Source: Oscillospiraceae bacterium (GTDB taxonomy: Bacteria; Bacillota; Clostridia; Oscillospirales; Acutalibacteraceae). From it: a DNA stretch of 64,000 nucleotides. The DNA lies in contig CADBBH010000001.1 of assembly GCA_902792905.1 (NCBI GenBank), positions 186,001 through 250,000 on the forward strand. Direction: 5' to 3'. Shown here piece after piece: positions 9,181 through 17,347 of the stretch; position 1 is the stretch's first letter, and every line of letters starts with the position of its first letter. The position numbers and the translations under genes are program-made. The notes beneath the pieces were generated by a model that saw only the letters and a program-made list of their open reading frames with translations, was not told the DNA's origin and did no database searches.

Positions 9181-11190
9181 TTAGTCCTCCTTGACTTTGT
9201 AATATTTTGTATTTGTTTTGAGCGGCGTGAAGCTTCTGCCTCCGCCCTCATAAAATTTTGCAAAAAATTCAACATACTGCAGTCGGTTTGTATGAACATA
9301 GGTACCGATAAGGTTAATTGCCATATTCACTACATGACCGAAAATAAACACCGCGATAAGCATAATGGCCTTGACAATTTTATTCGACGGTATACAGCCG
9401 AGAGTATTGACAACCGTTGCGATAACGCCGGTGCAGAGTCCGAGAGCGAGAAGTCTCGAATACGAGAGAATATCGCTCAGCCAGCCCGATGCGGTATTAT
9501 ACAAACCGTAGAGACCTATTCCGAGCTTTCCGACTATGTTCTTTGAACTGCGTCCCGCTGTAAGGACAACGAGCACAGCGCCCGCAATCGCCAGATATTT
9601 GCCGATTGTTGTCAATATTGCGGGAACAGTCACATTGAGAATGCCCGCGCCCATCGGAACAATGCCGAGAATCAGCATGAATACGGGAACGCAGTCGAAT
9701 ATTGCTCCGGATTTATTCCCCTGCTTCCACATTTTGACAAACGCGCATCCCAGACCGAAGAACAGATGAATGAGACCGAAAAGGAATGAATAACACAACA
9801 GCTTCATCGGGTCCTTAACAGGCTCAAACCAGAGAGCAATAGAACCGGGATCCTTTGCCCAGGGCACTACCAGCGTCTTGTCAAAGAATTCTGCGGATAT
9901 TCTCGGAATTATATCTCCGAAGAATGAGCCGAAAAGCACTCCCCAGAATACTGTCGCAAGGCCGCACCAGAAATACATATCGACCGTCTTTTTAAGTCTG
10001 CCGGTAACTTTATATTTGAATTTAGCTATTCCGCAGCCGATTGCCATCAGCAGACCGTAGCCCGCATCCGACAGCATCAGCCCGAACAAAATATAGTAGA
10101 ATACACTCATTACGGGGTTGGGATCGATGTCGCTCTTATCGGGCAGAGCATACATCTCCGTGATCGGCTCAACCGCCGCGACGAACGGCCTGTTGCGTAA
10201 AAGCACAGGGACATCGTCTTCATCGGGAGGATCTCTCACCTCGACTGCCGCAGAAAATCTGCTTTCAAGTTCTTTTGACAGGGTTTCGCACTGATCTGCG
10301 GGTATATATCCGCCGAATGCAACTATTGAATTGCCGGCGCTCGTATTTTCAAGAGCCGTATATCTGTCACGCTTTATGGTAAACCAATCGCAGGCAAATC
10401 TGATATCTTCGCGATTTTCTGCGAGCTCCTTTATCAGGGCTGTGTCGCTCTCAATTTCCGCTTCAGCTTCGGCAATTTTGTTTCTCATTCTGCCGTATCT
10501 GACCTCAGGCGCATGCTTTGTTGGATCCGACGGGAAAGCAAATTCAAGCGAGCGCAGAGCCGAGAGAACTTTTTCATACGCCTCATTATGAGCGAGAACG
10601 AAAACGCAGCTTCTGTCCGCGGCATGGCTTATGATTTCGCATTCATACCTGTCTTCGCCTTCCAAGAAAGCGGCGAGTGCTATCTGCAGTTTCTCTGCCG
10701 TATATTCATCGGGCAGAGTGCCGATTATCGCCTTTGTTGTATCAGTCCCTTTGAATTGCATCGGGATATCAAGCTTCAGCCAGGACTCTACCGCATCAAT
10801 CGCCGCCTGCGAGCGTGAAATCAGTGCTTTATCTTCGTTTATCTCTTTTTCAGCGTTGCAGATTTTGAGACATATGCCGAGAATCTCATCTGCTTCATCT
10901 GATTTTTTGAGATATTCGCTCTCGGATAATTCAGGTAACCCTTTAAGCGAATCCAGAAGGCCTGATTTTGCAGGGGCATATTTATCGATAATTTCAAGCG
11001 CAGTCTGCGCGGTATCGAGATATTTCTCTATGGAGGCAACCACCGGCCCGGTTTCAAAATAATCGAGCCCTTCGATTTCATCAAGTTTCTTTACTTCCAT
11101 AACTGAGCGCACCTGAAGATAATCAAACAGGTTCTTCGCTTCTTCTACCGGTGCGATTATTTCCGCATATTTCATTTCAACCTTTGCCAA
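9181..11190 (-). CDS. ntpI: V-type ATP synthase subunit I (membrane stator)
   Basis: A 669-residue subunit I (a-subunit). The first about 340 residues are the cytoplasmic arm that binds the peripheral stalks; the remainder holds about seven or eight membrane helices including the SYSRLLALGLCTGVIA helix with the conserved arginine that releases ions from the K ring, and the C-terminal EFFAKFYEGGGRSFTPL signature. The start is a TTG codon at 11190, chosen because AAAGGAGG lies seven bases upstream. Length is typical (about 650-670). Confidence 0.96.
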   Translation of the reverse strand: MAKVEMKYAEIIAPVEEAKNLFDYLQVRSVMEVKKLDEIEGLDYFETGPVVASIEKYLDTAQTALEIIDKYAPAKSGLLDSLKGLPELSESEYLKKSDEADEILGICLKICNAEKEINEDKALISRSQAAIDAVESWLKLDIPMQFKGTDTTKAIIGTLPDEYTAEKLQIALAAFLEGEDRYECEIISHAADRSCVFVLAHNEAYEKVLSALRSLEFAFPSDPTKHAPEVRYGRMRNKIAEAEAEIESDTALIKELAENREDIRFACDWFTIKRDRYTALENTSAGNSIVAFGGYIPADQCETLSKELESRFSAAVEVRDPPDEDDVPVLLRNRPFVAAVEPITEMYALPDKSDIDPNPVMSVFYYILFGLMLSDAGYGLLMAIGCGIAKFKYKVTGRLKKTVDMYFWCGLATVFWGVLFGSFFGDIIPRISAEFFDKTLVVPWAKDPGSIALWFEPVKDPMKLLCYSFLFGLIHLFFGLGCAFVKMWKQGNKSGAIFDCVPVFMLILGIVPMGAGILNVTVPAILTTIGKYLAIAGAVLVVLTAGRSSKNIVGKLGIGLYGLYNTASGWLSDILSYSRLLALGLCTGVIATVVNTLGCIPSNKIVKAIMLIAVFIFGHVVNMAINLIGTYVHTNRLQYVEFFAKFYEGGGRSFTPLKTNTKYYKVKED

Positions 11191-11231
11191 AAAAACACCT
11201 CCTTTACTTCGGATTTATATCAATTGAATTA

Positions 11232-11543
11232 TCAGCCTGTTATTTCTTCGGCCAGTTTTGCAATCGCCTCAGCGCTTTTTGCAAGAGCGTCTGCTTTGAT
11301 TTTTTCCGCTTCGGCAGCAGATTTTTCCTGAGCCTTTCTGCGTATTTCTTCGCCTTCCGCCTGAGCTTTTTCAAGCACGGCTTTTGCTTTTTCGGCAGCC
11401 TGTGCCCTGAATTTCTCTTCGGCCTTCACGGCTTCTTCCCTGGCGGCTTCAATCATTTCCTGAGCCTTCTGCTCTGCTGCCTTTGCTTTTTCGGCTCCCG
11501 CCTTCTCGGCGGCAACTACCGAATTTATGATTTCGGATGCCAT
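11232..11543 (-). CDS. ntpF: V-type ATP synthase subunit G/H (peripheral stalk coiled coil)
   Basis: A 103-residue protein that is almost one continuous alanine-, glutamate- and lysine-rich helix (AAEKAGAEKAKAAEQKAQ and similar), the form of the small peripheral-stalk subunit that pairs with subunit E. It is the first gene of the V-ATPase operon. I place the start at the ATG at 11543 because GGAGG lies seven bases before it; a TTG two codons upstream would be only two bases from the same site. The promoter is at 11584-11612. Homology in such low-complexity helices is weak, so position in the operon carries much of the evidence. Confidence 0.88.
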   Translation of the reverse strand: MASEIINSVVAAEKAGAEKAKAAEQKAQEMIEAAREEAVKAEEKFRAQAAEKAKAVLEKAQAEGEEIRRKAQEKSAAEAEKIKADALAKSAEAIAKLAEEITG

Positions 11544-11583
11544 ATTCAACCTCCTGTCTGTCGTAATTAAACTATACTGTATT

Positions 11584-11612
11584 ATTATATTATTTTATTT
11601 ATAAATTTTCAA
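11584..11612 (-). promoter_or_regulatory. Promoter of the V-ATPase operon
   Basis: On the minus strand, -35 TTGAAA (11607-11612) and -10 TATAAT (11584-11589) are spaced by exactly 17 bases. The predicted start of transcription is near 11577, giving a leader of about 33 bases before the first V-ATPase gene. Confidence 0.85.
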
Positions 11613-11654
11613 TACAATTTAAGAATTATTTTCCGTTCACACATAATATAAACA

Positions 11655-11673
11655 ACCCGCCGTAACGGCGGGT
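11655..11673 (-). terminator. Terminator after the alpha/beta hydrolase gene
   Basis: ACCCGCCG (11655-11662) pairs with CGGCGGGT (11666-11673) around a three-base loop. On the minus strand a U-rich stretch follows. It separates the hydrolase gene from the V-ATPase promoter. Confidence 0.75.
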
Positions 11674-11684
11674 CGATAATCATC

Positions 11685-12512
11685 CTATCCTATTGTCTTT
11701 TCCATCCATCCACTCAGAATCTTTGTAAGCTTCATCCTCTGGCCTGCGAAGCTGTGACCGCTTGAGACAGATTCATAGGTGACGGGAGAATTCAACGATT
11801 TCAGCTTATCATACAGAGGCCTGAGCATTTTATCGGGAGGAGCTACCGTGTCGAATTTCGCCTCAACGAGCAGAACGTTATGCTCCGCAAGCTTTTCGGC
11901 GTCGTTGAGTATTGCAAGTTCAAAGCGGTTATTCAAAGCGTTTTCATACACCTCTCCTGCCGAATTCATTTTAAGGCATTGGCCTTCGGTCTCTATCATC
12001 AGGAAAAGGTCTTTTTCCATTGAATAACGGAATGCCGCGCCGATATCATAAGCGGCGAGCGCCGCGACTCCTTTGATGAAAGGCAGTTCCTTTGCGGCAT
12101 TCAGAACAGTCTGACCGCCCATGCTGTGACCGGCAAGAAAGATATTATCGGTATCAATATCATATTGTTCCGCAATTGCGGGATTATGCGCCCATTTCGC
12201 TATGGCAATAAGATCATCTTTGAGATTTGTAAAAAGATAGTTGCCCTCACTCCCCCAGGCACCGCGGTGATTCATATGAATAACAACACAGCCCGTTCTC
12301 ATCAGAGCGAGCTCGATATCATTATTCGTGGTATATCCGGGAAAGCCGTGGGACATTATAACGGCGGGATAAGGACCTCTTATTCTCTTATCCGGAGTCA
12401 GCAGATATCCGTAGAGGCGGCAGCCGCCGCTGATTATATTAAGTTCGAGCACTTCGGGCGACGAACCCGGTTCATCCGCCTCATATTCAATAAACGCATT
12501 TTCTGATTTCAT
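11685..12512 (-). CDS. Alpha/beta hydrolase (dienelactone hydrolase / S9 peptidase-like fold)
   Basis: A 275-residue cytoplasmic serine hydrolase. The nucleophile elbow is G-H-S130-M-G-G, the oxyanion strand is MSHGFPGY (53-60), an Asp of the triad is likely in AKFDTVAPP (about 218-226), and the histidine in SSGHSF near residue 252. These match the broad dienelactone hydrolase/acyl-peptidase group. The substrate is unknown; an esterase or peptidase role is possible. It starts with a GGAG site upstream and lies 18 bases after the GNAT gene on the same strand, so the two are probably cotranscribed from 13013-13041. Confidence 0.8.
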   Translation of the reverse strand: MKSENAFIEYEADEPGSSPEVLELNIISGGCRLYGYLLTPDKRIRGPYPAVIMSHGFPGYTTNNDIELALMRTGCVVIHMNHRGAWGSEGNYLFTNLKDDLIAIAKWAHNPAIAEQYDIDTDNIFLAGHSMGGQTVLNAAKELPFIKGVAALAAYDIGAAFRYSMEKDLFLMIETEGQCLKMNSAGEVYENALNNRFELAILNDAEKLAEHNVLLVEAKFDTVAPPDKMLRPLYDKLKSLNSPVTYESVSSGHSFAGQRMKLTKILSGWMEKTIG

Positions 12513-12530
12513 TTTTATTTCTCCGTATTC

Positions 12531-12977
12531 TCAAAGCGTATATCTCATAATCTCGGGATGGCAGCTGATTCCCCTCTTGCCGCAGGATGAACAATAGACC
12601 GCGATGTTCGGCGATTCATCCCAGGCCATCTTTTCCCAGCCACATCTGAGATAATAAGCGGGCTCTTTTGCACACGCCCACAGTTCCTTGATTCCAAGGC
12701 CCCTCGCCTCGTTGAAAACCAGATTCTGCATTACTCTGCCGTAACCTCTGCGGTGCAGATCGCCCCGAACGGCAATGTCGCCGAGAGAATAGACACCGTC
12801 TCTGATTTCAAGGGTTGAAGCGGCCATGAGTTCACCGGTAACAGGATCGTCCATACGCCACATTTTCAATATGCGTTCCGGCATCCGCTCCTCAATTTTG
12901 ACGCCCATTCCGCTCTGATTGAACAGAGTTGAGAGTGAGAAAAAATCATCGGTTTCCCTGATAACATACTCTTCCAT
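12531..12977 (-). CDS. GNAT family N-acetyltransferase with C-terminal cysteine cluster
   Basis: A 148-residue acetyltransferase of the GNAT fold. The acetyl-CoA binding motif A is RGDLHRRGYGRVMQ (R-x-x-G-x-G), followed by the NEARGLGIKELWACA strand-helix. The acceptor is unknown. The C-terminus holds C-S-S-C and a third cysteine in SCHPE, which could bind a metal. The start at 12977 is favoured over an upstream alternative because AAGGAGGT ends four bases before it. A near-consensus promoter lies just upstream and is overlapped by a palindrome, suggesting control by a repressor. The alpha/beta hydrolase follows in the same transcript. Confidence 0.82.
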   Translation of the reverse strand: MEEYVIRETDDFFSLSTLFNQSGMGVKIEERMPERILKMWRMDDPVTGELMAASTLEIRDGVYSLGDIAVRGDLHRRGYGRVMQNLVFNEARGLGIKELWACAKEPAYYLRCGWEKMAWDESPNIAVYCSSCGKRGISCHPEIMRYTL

Positions 12978-13012
12978 AAGACCTCCTTGCTTGAATACCA
13001 AATTATCGGTTT

Positions 13013-13041
13013 ATTATAACCTGTTCTGACTACCCAGTCAA
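13013..13041 (-). promoter_or_regulatory. Promoter of the GNAT-hydrolase pair
   Basis: Minus-strand -35 TTGACT (13036-13041) and -10 TATAAT (13013-13018) with a 17-base spacer. The -35 box is part of a palindrome (13027-13040). Confidence 0.85.
13027..13040. promoter_or_regulatory. Operator-like palindrome over the GNAT promoter
   Basis: TGACT (13027-13031), ACCC, AGTCA (13036-13040) form a perfect inverted repeat that overlaps the -35 box and spacer of the GNAT promoter. The size and symmetry suit a dimeric helix-turn-helix repressor. No regulator gene is adjacent. Confidence 0.5.
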
Positions 13042-13096
13042 TAGGTAATTTAGCTGACAATTCAGTCGGAAGATGCAATATTTTTTAATAAAATCA

Positions 13097-13125
13097 TTGA
13101 TAAAAGCGGTGGCTTATAGTAGAAT
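13097..13125 (+). promoter_or_regulatory. Promoter of the mechanosensitive channel gene
   Basis: -35 TTGATA (13097-13102), 17-base spacer, -10 TAGAAT (13120-13125). It fires away from the GNAT promoter. Confidence 0.75.
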
Positions 13126-13155
13126 AAATATATTCAAATAAAAAGAGGTAACAGG

Positions 13156-14013
13156 ATGGAGATTATAAAACTGAGCCTTGCCCAGCTCATAAAGGACAGG
13201 GACATTGAAGGTATGAAGGCGCTCGTGATTTCAAAAGCGCCGCTCATACTCGCCGTGATTCTGATAATTGTGGTCGGCTTTCTGATTTCGGATCTCGCCG
13301 GAAAGCTCGTTGTCAAAGCGATGAAACTCAAGGGAGTAGATTCGTCAATTCACAGTTTCATAAAAACAATTGTCAAGTTTATAATCAAACTTTTCTTTAT
13401 TCTCACAGCCCTCGCGACGCTCGGAGTCAATGTCAATTCCTTTATTGCCGCACTTGCCGCAGGCGGACTGACCGCAGGATTCGGTCTGTCACACAGCATC
13501 AGCCAGTTTGCGAGCGGGTTGCAGATACTGATTAACCACCCGTTCAGAAGCGGAGACTATATAGATATCGGCTCGGTTGCCGGCACGGTCAGGGAAATAA
13601 AAATAATGTATACTGTGCTTGTGACTATTGAGAATAAAAAGGTTATAGTTCCGAATTCCCATATTACAGACAGCAACATCATCAATTTCACCGCCGAGGA
13701 AAACCGCAGGATAGATCTGCTCTATTCAATTTCATACTCCGACAATATCGAGACCGCGCGCGAGGCAATACTCTCCGCCGCCGCGGAATGCGATAAAATT
13801 TATGAGAGCCCCGCTCCGAAGGCGTTCGTCAGCGAGCATTCCGACAGCAGCATAAAGCTTGTGGCGCAGGTCTGGTGCAACAGCAGAAACTACTGGGAAG
13901 TTTTCTTCTTCATGCAGGAACATGTAAAGCTCGAATTCGACAAAGCGGGCGTCACAATCCCCTTCAATCAGGTTGATGTGCATTTCGATACTCCCGATAA
14001 ACCGGTTATGTGA
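13156..14013 (+). CDS. Small-conductance mechanosensitive channel (MscS family)
   Basis: A 285-residue MscS-type channel, close in length to E. coli MscS. Three membrane helices are visible at about 29-50, 68-88 and 94-118. The last is the pore helix, rich in glycine and alanine (FIAALAAGGLTAGFGL), and continues into SISQFASGLQILINHPFRSGDYI, the family signature. The cytoplasmic beta domain (GTVREI...VIVPNSHI) and the C-terminal alpha/beta domain follow. It opens under membrane tension to release solutes on hypo-osmotic shock. AAAGAGGTAACAGG precedes the ATG, and a strong terminator follows; the gene is monocistronic. Confidence 0.93.
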   Translation: MEIIKLSLAQLIKDRDIEGMKALVISKAPLILAVILIIVVGFLISDLAGKLVVKAMKLKGVDSSIHSFIKTIVKFIIKLFFILTALATLGVNVNSFIAALAAGGLTAGFGLSHSISQFASGLQILINHPFRSGDYIDIGSVAGTVREIKIMYTVLVTIENKKVIVPNSHITDSNIINFTAEENRRIDLLYSISYSDNIETAREAILSAAAECDKIYESPAPKAFVSEHSDSSIKLVAQVWCNSRNYWEVFFFMQEHVKLEFDKAGVTIPFNQVDVHFDTPDKPVM

Positions 14014-14036
14014 ATTATACACAAATAGCCCCGAAG

Positions 14037-14068
14037 AAATCCGTGTATTTTTTTACACGGATTTTTCT
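14037..14068 (+). terminator. Terminator of the mechanosensitive channel gene
   Basis: AAATCCGTGTA (14037-14047) and TACACGGATTT (14054-14064) form an eleven-pair stem with a six-T loop, then a T-rich tail. Confidence 0.92.
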
Positions 14069-14071
14069 TAT

Positions 14072-14099
14072 TTGACCTTTTATTTTCCGAACATATACT
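14072..14099 (+). promoter_or_regulatory. Promoter of the prs gene
   Basis: -35 TTGACC (14072-14077), 16-base spacer, -10 TATACT (14094-14099). It begins directly after the preceding terminator. Confidence 0.7.
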
Positions 14100-14149
14100 A
14101 TATAATGTATATGGACAAATTCAGAATAACATATATGGAGGTATGGGTA

Positions 14150-15313
14150 ATGGCAGATCCGCAATTCTTAACCGAGCCCGTAGGCAAGCTCGGCATCATC
14201 GCTCTCAAGGGCTGCGAAGCGATGGCAGAGAGAATTAATTACTATCTCAACAAGTCGCGTTCCGAAAGACCGAACGACCATTTTGAGGGCTACAACAAGG
14301 ATTCATATCTTATTGACGCCCAGTTTATCAGATTCGGCTCCGGCGAGGGCAAGTGCGTTATCAAGGAATCGGTCAGAGGATATGATATTTTCATTCTCAT
14401 CGATCCGTTCAACTACGGCGTAACGTATAAAATGTACGGCGAGGATCAGCGTTACAGTCCTGACGACCACTACGCGGATTTAAAGCGCGCACTCAGTGCC
14501 GTCGGCGGAAAAGCCAAGAGAATTACGGTTCTTATGCCGATGCTCTATGAGGGCAGGCAGCATAAGCGCACAAGCAGGGAATCACTCGACTGCGCCGATA
14601 TGCTCCGCGAACTCTGCTACGGCTACGGAGTAGACAATGTCATCACATTTGACGCTCACGACCCGAGAGTTCAGAACGCAACACCTGAAAAGGGGTTTGA
14701 AAGCGTTCAGCCGGCATACCAGTTCATAAAAGCGCTCTGCGCCACCTATGACGACCTTCAGATAGATAACGAGCATATGATGATTGTCTCCCCTGATGAG
14801 GGCGGCATGGGCAGATGTATCTACCTCGCGACGGTGCTCGGCCTTGAGCTCGGAGCATTCTATAAAATGCGCGATTATTCAAGAGTTGTTGACGGCTCAA
14901 ACCCGATTCTTAAGCACGAGTTCCTCGGCGACAGCATCGGCGGCAAGGATGTTATCGTAATTGACGATATGATTTCCTCGGGCAGCTCAATGATAGAGGT
15001 TGCGGAGAAACTCAAATCCATCGGCGCAAAGAGGATATTCATCTATTCCTCCTTCGGCCTCTTCTGCAACGGCTACAAGAAATTTGACAAAGCGTATGAG
15101 GATGGTCTCTTTGATAAGGTGTTAACAACAAATCTCGTTTACAACGCTCCCGAGCTTCTTGAAAAGCCCTGGTACGTCAACGTGAATATGTCAAAATACT
15201 GCGCATATATCATCGACACCCTTAACCATGACGAATCCCTGAGCTCGCTTCTCGATCCAAAAGACAGAATCTATGCAAAGCTCAAGGAATACAATGAGAA
15301 AAAAGGCAAGTAA
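14150..15313 (+). CDS. prs: Ribose-phosphate pyrophosphokinase, long divergent form
   Basis: A 387-residue PRPP synthase, making phosphoribosyl pyrophosphate from ribose-5-phosphate and ATP for nucleotide, His and Trp synthesis. The PRPP-binding loop is VIVIDDMISSGSS, the metal/ATP site is FDAHDPRVQNA, and a KMR catalytic-loop motif is seen. It is about 70 residues longer than the usual about 315-residue enzyme, with extra N-terminal sequence (about 1-60) and insertions; long forms of this type are known in Clostridia. I start it at the ATG at 14150 because GGAGG (14137-14141) lies eight bases before it; in-frame ATGs upstream at 14105 and 14135 lack such a site. It has its own promoter and a strong terminator. 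Confidence 0.9.
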   Translation: MADPQFLTEPVGKLGIIALKGCEAMAERINYYLNKSRSERPNDHFEGYNKDSYLIDAQFIRFGSGEGKCVIKESVRGYDIFILIDPFNYGVTYKMYGEDQRYSPDDHYADLKRALSAVGGKAKRITVLMPMLYEGRQHKRTSRESLDCADMLRELCYGYGVDNVITFDAHDPRVQNATPEKGFESVQPAYQFIKALCATYDDLQIDNEHMMIVSPDEGGMGRCIYLATVLGLELGAFYKMRDYSRVVDGSNPILKHEFLGDSIGGKDVIVIDDMISSGSSMIEVAEKLKSIGAKRIFIYSSFGLFCNGYKKFDKAYEDGLFDKVLTTNLVYNAPELLEKPWYVNVNMSKYCAYIIDTLNHDESLSSLLDPKDRIYAKLKEYNEKKGK

Positions 15314-15327
15314 GCTTTTATAAACAC

Positions 15328-15361
15328 AGAGAACCGCAGCCAGACTGCGGTTCTCTTTATA
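15328..15361. terminator. Bidirectional terminator between prs and a secreted-protein gene
   Basis: AGAGAACCGCAG (15328-15339) and CTGCGGTTCTCT (15345-15356) form a twelve-pair stem with a five-base loop, with T residues on the plus side. It lies between convergent genes and can serve both. Confidence 0.9.
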
Positions 15362-15372
15362 TCTGTCAAGTT

Positions 15373-16410
15373 TTACCAGACGAGCGAAACGGTCAAGCCA
15401 TCAACCGTGTATGAAACATCATGCCAAATATTGAAATCAACTGCCCTTGTGAATGCCTTCAGCATCTCGGCATCCTTCATCTCCACAGTAAATCTCAGAG
15501 TCAGTTCGCGTGCGGAATACAGATCTTTTGAGAGCTGGAAGCCGTTAACCCACCAGTAGAGTCCCTCCGGCCTGGCAAAAAGGAATTCCTCGCCGTGATA
15601 TAATTCAAAGCTCATTTTAAGCATTTCGTCATCAGATACACTGTTATAGAATGTACCGGTCGGGAACTGTCTGTTATACACGCCGACCTCGGCGCCGTTT
15701 GCCGCTACATACATTCCCTTCCACGCCTGAACCATCCACTCTTTGCCTTCATAGAAAAACTTAAACCTGCGGGTGTGGTAGAAATAGAACGGGGTGGTAT
15801 AGGCAAGAATATCGTATTCTAGGCAGAAGCCGAACTGTCGCATCCAGGAATTGACGGTGGCATAAACCACCATTTCATTTATATCGAAATTATAGCCGAT
15901 CTCAAACATTCCCTTGTCTTCTTTTCCGTAAAAGAGACCGGTTTCGGGATTATAATAGGCGCCTGAATGAATAGAAGTCTTCTCTCCGTCCGCATAACTC
16001 ACATCGAGAATGAATTCAAGATAACCGCCTTCCTGCTCCTGCAGGGATATTTCGCATTTTTCGAAACCTTTATAGTATGCGCCGATGAAATAAAAAATCT
16101 TACCGAGGGTGATTTGCCCATTCGAATAGCAATTATCGCGAAGGGCATACATAGCTTTGCTGAATTCGCCGTTATCAAGGAAGAAAACTGTGTGAAGCAG
16201 TTTCACCGGAGCGGATAAATCCGGCAGGTTGCTCACTATGTTTTCCAAATCAATATATGAACTTTCATTCACCATCTCACATAATTCGCGGGTTTGCTCA
16301 TCAATTGAAACATCGAATTTCGGCGAAGTAAACAACGCGTTACTCATAACAGAAAAGGCAGAAACAAAAACAGCAACGGCTATCAGAACACAACTGATTC
16401 TCTTAAACAT
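15373..16410 (-). CDS. Secreted protein of unknown function
   Basis: I do not recognise this 345-residue protein. Residues 1-25 are a clear signal peptide (basic start, then VLIAVAVFVSAFSVMSNA), so it is exported. The mature part is rich in aromatic residues and predicted beta strands (for example GYLEFILDVSYADGEKTSIHSGAYYNPETGLFYG; KMSFELYHGEEFLFARPEGLYWWVNGF), resembling a DUF4474-like pattern found in gut Clostridia, though I cannot confirm that. No catalytic motif is evident. It is downstream of the patatin operon but separated by an 85-base AT-rich gap that contains a TATAAT hexamer without a good -35 box. Confidence 0.6.
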   Translation of the reverse strand: MFKRISCVLIAVAVFVSAFSVMSNALFTSPKFDVSIDEQTRELCEMVNESSYIDLENIVSNLPDLSAPVKLLHTVFFLDNGEFSKAMYALRDNCYSNGQITLGKIFYFIGAYYKGFEKCEISLQEQEGGYLEFILDVSYADGEKTSIHSGAYYNPETGLFYGKEDKGMFEIGYNFDINEMVVYATVNSWMRQFGFCLEYDILAYTTPFYFYHTRRFKFFYEGKEWMVQAWKGMYVAANGAEVGVYNRQFPTGTFYNSVSDDEMLKMSFELYHGEEFLFARPEGLYWWVNGFQLSKDLYSARELTLRFTVEMKDAEMLKAFTRAVDFNIWHDVSYTVDGLTVSLVW

Positions 16411-16495
16411 AACAACTCCATAATATATTAATAAATTGAACAGTATTATAATATCACATATTATTTGAAAATGGAATAATTTTTTTGATTTTGTA

Positions 16496-17335
16496 TTATT
16501 TCAGGAATTCTTTCAGGGCATCAAGTTCTTTTTCGCCCTGTGCTATACCGCGATTATAGACCATCTGCATTTTCTCCTTATCGCGTTCGGTCCTTCGGAT
16601 TCCGAGAGGGGCATCGGGCCTTATTATGAATACCTTTCCGTCTTTTTCCAGTTCGGCAAGCTCTTTTACCGCCGCATTGTATTCTTCGTGGCGGTGAAGA
16701 AGACGCTCAGCAAATTTCGGATACTTGCGGTAACAAAACTTGACCGGCGCCGGCGGCATCGGGGATTTAAGATAATCCTTATCCCTGGTAAGAATTACAA
16801 CAAGCTTATCATATCCGCTCTCAAACATGTATTTATACGGAATACTGTCGGCAACCCCGCCGTCAAGATAAGGTACTCCGCCAATCATTACGGGCCTTGT
16901 GACAAAAGGCATTGAGGCCGAAGCGCGAAGAATTTCCATACCCTTTTCTATATCCTCAACAAGGCGGTATTCAGCTTCACCGGTGAGCATATTGGTAATG
17001 CAGGCATAAAACGGCATTCCGGAATTCCTGAACGCTTCTTCATCAAACGGATAATAATCAAACGGCACGGTATAATATGCGAATTCCTTATTGATCAGGT
17101 CGCCGGTTGTTATGAGTGAATGCATACCCATATAGCGCTTATCATCGAGGAACTCCATATTATAGTCAATAACTCTTCCAATCTGCTTTGACGGATAGTT
17201 TACCCCGAAAATCGCGCCGGCAGAAACGCCGACAATGCCGTCAACCTTTATATCATCTTTTATAAAAACATCGAGGACACCGACGGTAAACATACCGCGC
17301 ATTGCTCCGCCCTCGAGCACGAGACCGATTTTCAT
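16496..17335 (-). CDS. Patatin-like phospholipase family protein (YjjU/RssA-like)
   Basis: A 279-residue patatin-fold hydrolase. The oxyanion glycines are in LEGGAMRG (7-14), the nucleophile is G36-V-S38-A-G40, and the catalytic Asp is D158 in the YLDGG motif, giving the Ser-Asp dyad typical of the family. It is expected to be a cytoplasmic or membrane-associated lipid acyl hydrolase; the natural substrate is unknown. The C-terminal about 80 residues (RHEEYNAAVKELAELEKDGKVFIIRP and following) are shared with YjjU-type proteins. It is the third gene of an operon after the MATE transporter and nitroreductase genes, 12 bases after the latter. Confidence 0.88.
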   Translation of the reverse strand: MKIGLVLEGGAMRGMFTVGVLDVFIKDDIKVDGIVGVSAGAIFGVNYPSKQIGRVIDYNMEFLDDKRYMGMHSLITTGDLINKEFAYYTVPFDYYPFDEEAFRNSGMPFYACITNMLTGEAEYRLVEDIEKGMEILRASASMPFVTRPVMIGGVPYLDGGVADSIPYKYMFESGYDKLVVILTRDKDYLKSPMPPAPVKFCYRKYPKFAERLLHRHEEYNAAVKELAELEKDGKVFIIRPDAPLGIRRTERDKEKMQMVYNRGIAQGEKELDALKEFLK

Positions 17336-17347
17336 TACTGTTTTTCC

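Noticed and set aside
14105..14149. Upstream in-frame ATG codons as the start of prs
   Set aside because: The codon at 14105 is next to the promoter -10 and has no ribosome binding site; GGAGG is placed correctly only for 14150.
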